From DSVQ01 sp964484765 (GTDB lineage: Bacteria; Planctomycetota; Planctomycetia; Planctomycetales; Planctomycetaceae): 64,000 nt of DNA. The stretch spans positions 1 through 64,000 of the forward strand of contig CAZAGI010000031.1 in the NCBI GenBank assembly GCA_964484765.1, in the 5' to 3' direction. Below are positions 62,384-64,000 of this stretch, piece after piece. The notes beneath the pieces were generated by a model that was not told the DNA's origin, did not search any database, and saw only the letters and a program-made list of their open reading frames with translations. How positions within the stretch are numbered: the first letter of the stretch is position 1; the number at the start of each line of letters is the position of its first letter. Both the position numbers and the translations under genes were made by a program.

Positions 62384-62734
62384 GTGCAGATCCTTTGGAG
62401 CCTCGTGCTCTTCCTGGTCGCAGGTATTTTCGAGATCGGTGGTGGCTGGCTGGTCTGGCAATCGGTTCGCGAGCACAAGCCGTGGACGTGGGCGCTGCTG
62501 GGGAGTGTCCTGCTGCTGCTGTACGGTCTGATTTCAACCCTGCAATCCAGCCATTTTGGGCGAATCTATGCTGTGTACGGCGGCTTTTTCATCGTTCTCT
62601 CATTGCTGTGGGGATGGTGGTGTGATGGCAATCGCCCCGATTTTTGGGACGTGGTGGGCGGCACGATCGCGATGCTCGGCGTGCTTTTGATGATGTACGG
62701 CCCACGCGGGGCGGCGGCTCCAATCGTTGAATAG
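62384..62734 (+). CDS. YnfA/UPF0060-family small membrane protein
   Basis: The 116-residue protein has four membrane segments and the family blocks AGIFEIGGGWLVWQ, GRIYAVYGGFFIVLSLLWGW and DFWDVVGGTIAMLGV. It is related to small multidrug-resistance type proteins, but its transport function is unproven. It starts at a GTG at 62384, 21 bases behind the adaptor gene, so it is likely co-transcribed. Confidence 0.9.
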   Translation: MQILWSLVLFLVAGIFEIGGGWLVWQSVREHKPWTWALLGSVLLLLYGLISTLQSSHFGRIYAVYGGFFIVLSLLWGWWCDGNRPDFWDVVGGTIAMLGVLLMMYGPRGAAAPIVE

Positions 62735-62763
62735 CCCATTGAATTTCGAAGAAAGTCGGGATC

Positions 62764-64000
62764 GTGCCCACTGAGTTGAAACCCGTCACTTACGCGTTCC
62801 GTGTTGACGGCATGGACTGTGCCGAAGAGGCGGACCTGCTGCGCCGGGAGTTGTCACCCATCGTTGGTGCCGACGTTTTGGCCTTCGACTTTCTCAACCG
62901 CAAATTGACGATTCACGCCGTACCCGCCGGCATGACGCAGGACGCACTGGTTGCGGTCATTGCCCGCACCGGTCTGCGGGCAGAGCCGTGGCGTGATGCC
63001 TCACTGCCGCAGGATGCACCGCCAGCTTTCTGGTTGGCCACACGAACCGCCAGCACCGTCCTTTGTGGTCTGCTTTGGCTAATTGCCTGGGCGATTCAAC
63101 TGTGGATCTACCGCAATGAGTCGGGCAGTGGGTCGTCCGTTGCCGTGTGGTCGTTTCGAGCGCTTTGTCTGGCGTCGATCGCGATTGGCGGGTGGCCGAT
63201 TGCACCCCGAGCGTGGGCGGCGCTGCTCCGCTTTCGTCCGGACATGAATCTCCTGATGACGGTCGCTGTTGTCGGAGCCATGTTGCTGGACGACTGGCTG
63301 GAAGCAGCCACCGTCACCTTTCTGTTCGCCGTTTCGCTGGCGTTGGAAAGCTGGAGTGTCAGCCGCGCCCGGCGTGCGGTGGCAGCCCTGCTGGAATTGA
63401 CGCCGGCCGTTGTCCGTACCGTTGATGAAACCGGTAACGAGCAAACTCGCCCCGCAGCCGAGATTTCCGTCGGCACCCTGTTTGTCGTGAAACCCGGTGA
63501 GAAGTTTCCGTTGGATGGTGAAGTCACCACGGGTCGCAGCGATGTCAATCAAGCTCCCATCACCGGCGAAAGTGTGCCCGTTCCGAAGCAACCGGGGGAC
63601 GGCGTGTTTGCCGCGACGATCAATGGCGATGGCCAGTTGACGGTCCGGTCGACGAAAACCGCCGATTCCTCCACACTGGCCCGCATTATCAATCTCGTGA
63701 CCGAGGCACAAACGCAGCGCGCCCCCTCTGAACAATGGGTGGAGCAGTTTGCCCGGATTTACACCCCGGTCATGTTTACGGCGGCGATTCTTTTGGCGTT
63801 CGTGCCGCCATTGCTGCTCAACCAACCGATGGCACTATGGGCCTATCGCGCACTCGTCCTCTTGGTCATTGCGTGTCCGTGCGCCCTCGTGATTTCCACG
63901 CCGGTCACCATTGTGGCGGCGCTGGCTGCCGCGGCGCGGCAAGGCGTACTGGTCAAAGGGGGAGCACACCTGGAGCAAGCCGCCCATATCCAAGCACTGG
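62764..64000 (+). CDS. Heavy-metal P-type ATPase (CadA/ZntA type), cut by window end
   Basis: The 412 residues seen include an HMA-like start with DGMDCAEEADLL (C19), membrane segments, the A-domain motif PITGESVP, and the CPC motif at about 371-373 (ACPCALVIST) that marks PIB pumps. The DKTG phosphorylation site lies beyond the window. It exports Zn, Cd, Pb, Co or Cu; the GMDCAEE start favours the Zn/Cd group. It starts at a GTG at 62764. Confidence 0.92.
   Translation, partial: MPTELKPVTYAFRVDGMDCAEEADLLRRELSPIVGADVLAFDFLNRKLTIHAVPAGMTQDALVAVIARTGLRAEPWRDASLPQDAPPAFWLATRTASTVLCGLLWLIAWAIQLWIYRNESGSGSSVAVWSFRALCLASIAIGGWPIAPRAWAALLRFRPDMNLLMTVAVVGAMLLDDWLEAATVTFLFAVSLALESWSVSRARRAVAALLELTPAVVRTVDETGNEQTRPAAEISVGTLFVVKPGEKFPLDGEVTTGRSDVNQAPITGESVPVPKQPGDGVFAATINGDGQLTVRSTKTADSSTLARIINLVTEAQTQRAPSEQWVEQFARIYTPVMFTAAILLAFVPPLLLNQPMALWAYRALVLLVIACPCALVISTPVTIVAALAAAARQGVLVKGGAHLEQAAHIQAL

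Overview
The window looks like chromosomal DNA of a planctomycete (Planctomycetota). The clearest signs are a DUF1559 prepilin-like protein at 53774-54787, a leucine-rich-repeat protein of the planctomycete type, a sulfatase remnant, a GH97 glycosidase, a di-haem oxidoreductase and many small exported proteins. No 16S rRNA or core ribosomal genes are present, so a finer placement is not possible. All functions are read from motifs only.

Region 1 (1-4.2 kb): the 3' part of a tRNA-Pro(GGG) with a hairpin behind it, then a two-gene restriction-modification-like pair: a large N6-adenine-type DNA methyltransferase and a small protein with a D...ExK nuclease signature.

Region 2 (4.3-12.5 kb): the most unusual part. 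Three minus-strand genes (ParB-like protein, helicase-like protein with a damaged P-loop and no DExH box, and a group II-like reverse transcriptase fused to a complete RNase HI) stand divergent to two plus-strand genes (helix-turn-helix protein and a 959-residue zinc-finger primase-like protein). A 14-bp palindrome lies between the two arms. There is no intron RNA, HNH domain or retron-type RNA gene.

Region 3 (12.7-27.6 kb): a prolyl oligopeptidase remnant, then a long minus-strand series of replication and repair genes as found on mobile elements: ATP-dependent DNA ligase with SWIM and WGR domains, RecB/Cas4-like Fe-S nuclease, a second beta sliding clamp, a Ycf46-like AAA+ ATPase, DUF1257, DUF2997, several unknown proteins, and a trypsin-like protease. 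An intact IS3-family element (27598-28877) with 31-bp inverted repeats and a CTAT target duplication sits just upstream of the protease start.

Region 4 (29.6-40.1 kb): DUF5131 protein, a small unknown, a tungstate/molybdate ABC transporter (tupB-tupC-tupA) preceded by an extra binding protein, GH97, and an ArsR - cysteine desulfurase - cupin - DsrE - LRR operon with a dyad in front of arsR.

Region 5 (40.5-64 kb): a scar of two broken genes (sulfatase, TolC) starting at a perfect 44-nt palindrome, then His-rich exported proteins, a long minus-strand series of MacB/FtsX-type ABC components, an HlyD-type adaptor, an HMA protein and Cys-rich exported proteins, and on the plus strand TolC, a frameshifted Fur-like gene, duplicated His-tipped periplasmic proteins, a CusB/CzcB-type adaptor, a YnfA-type membrane protein and the start of a heavy-metal P-type ATPase. 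The combination reads as a metal resistance and efflux island that continues beyond the right edge.
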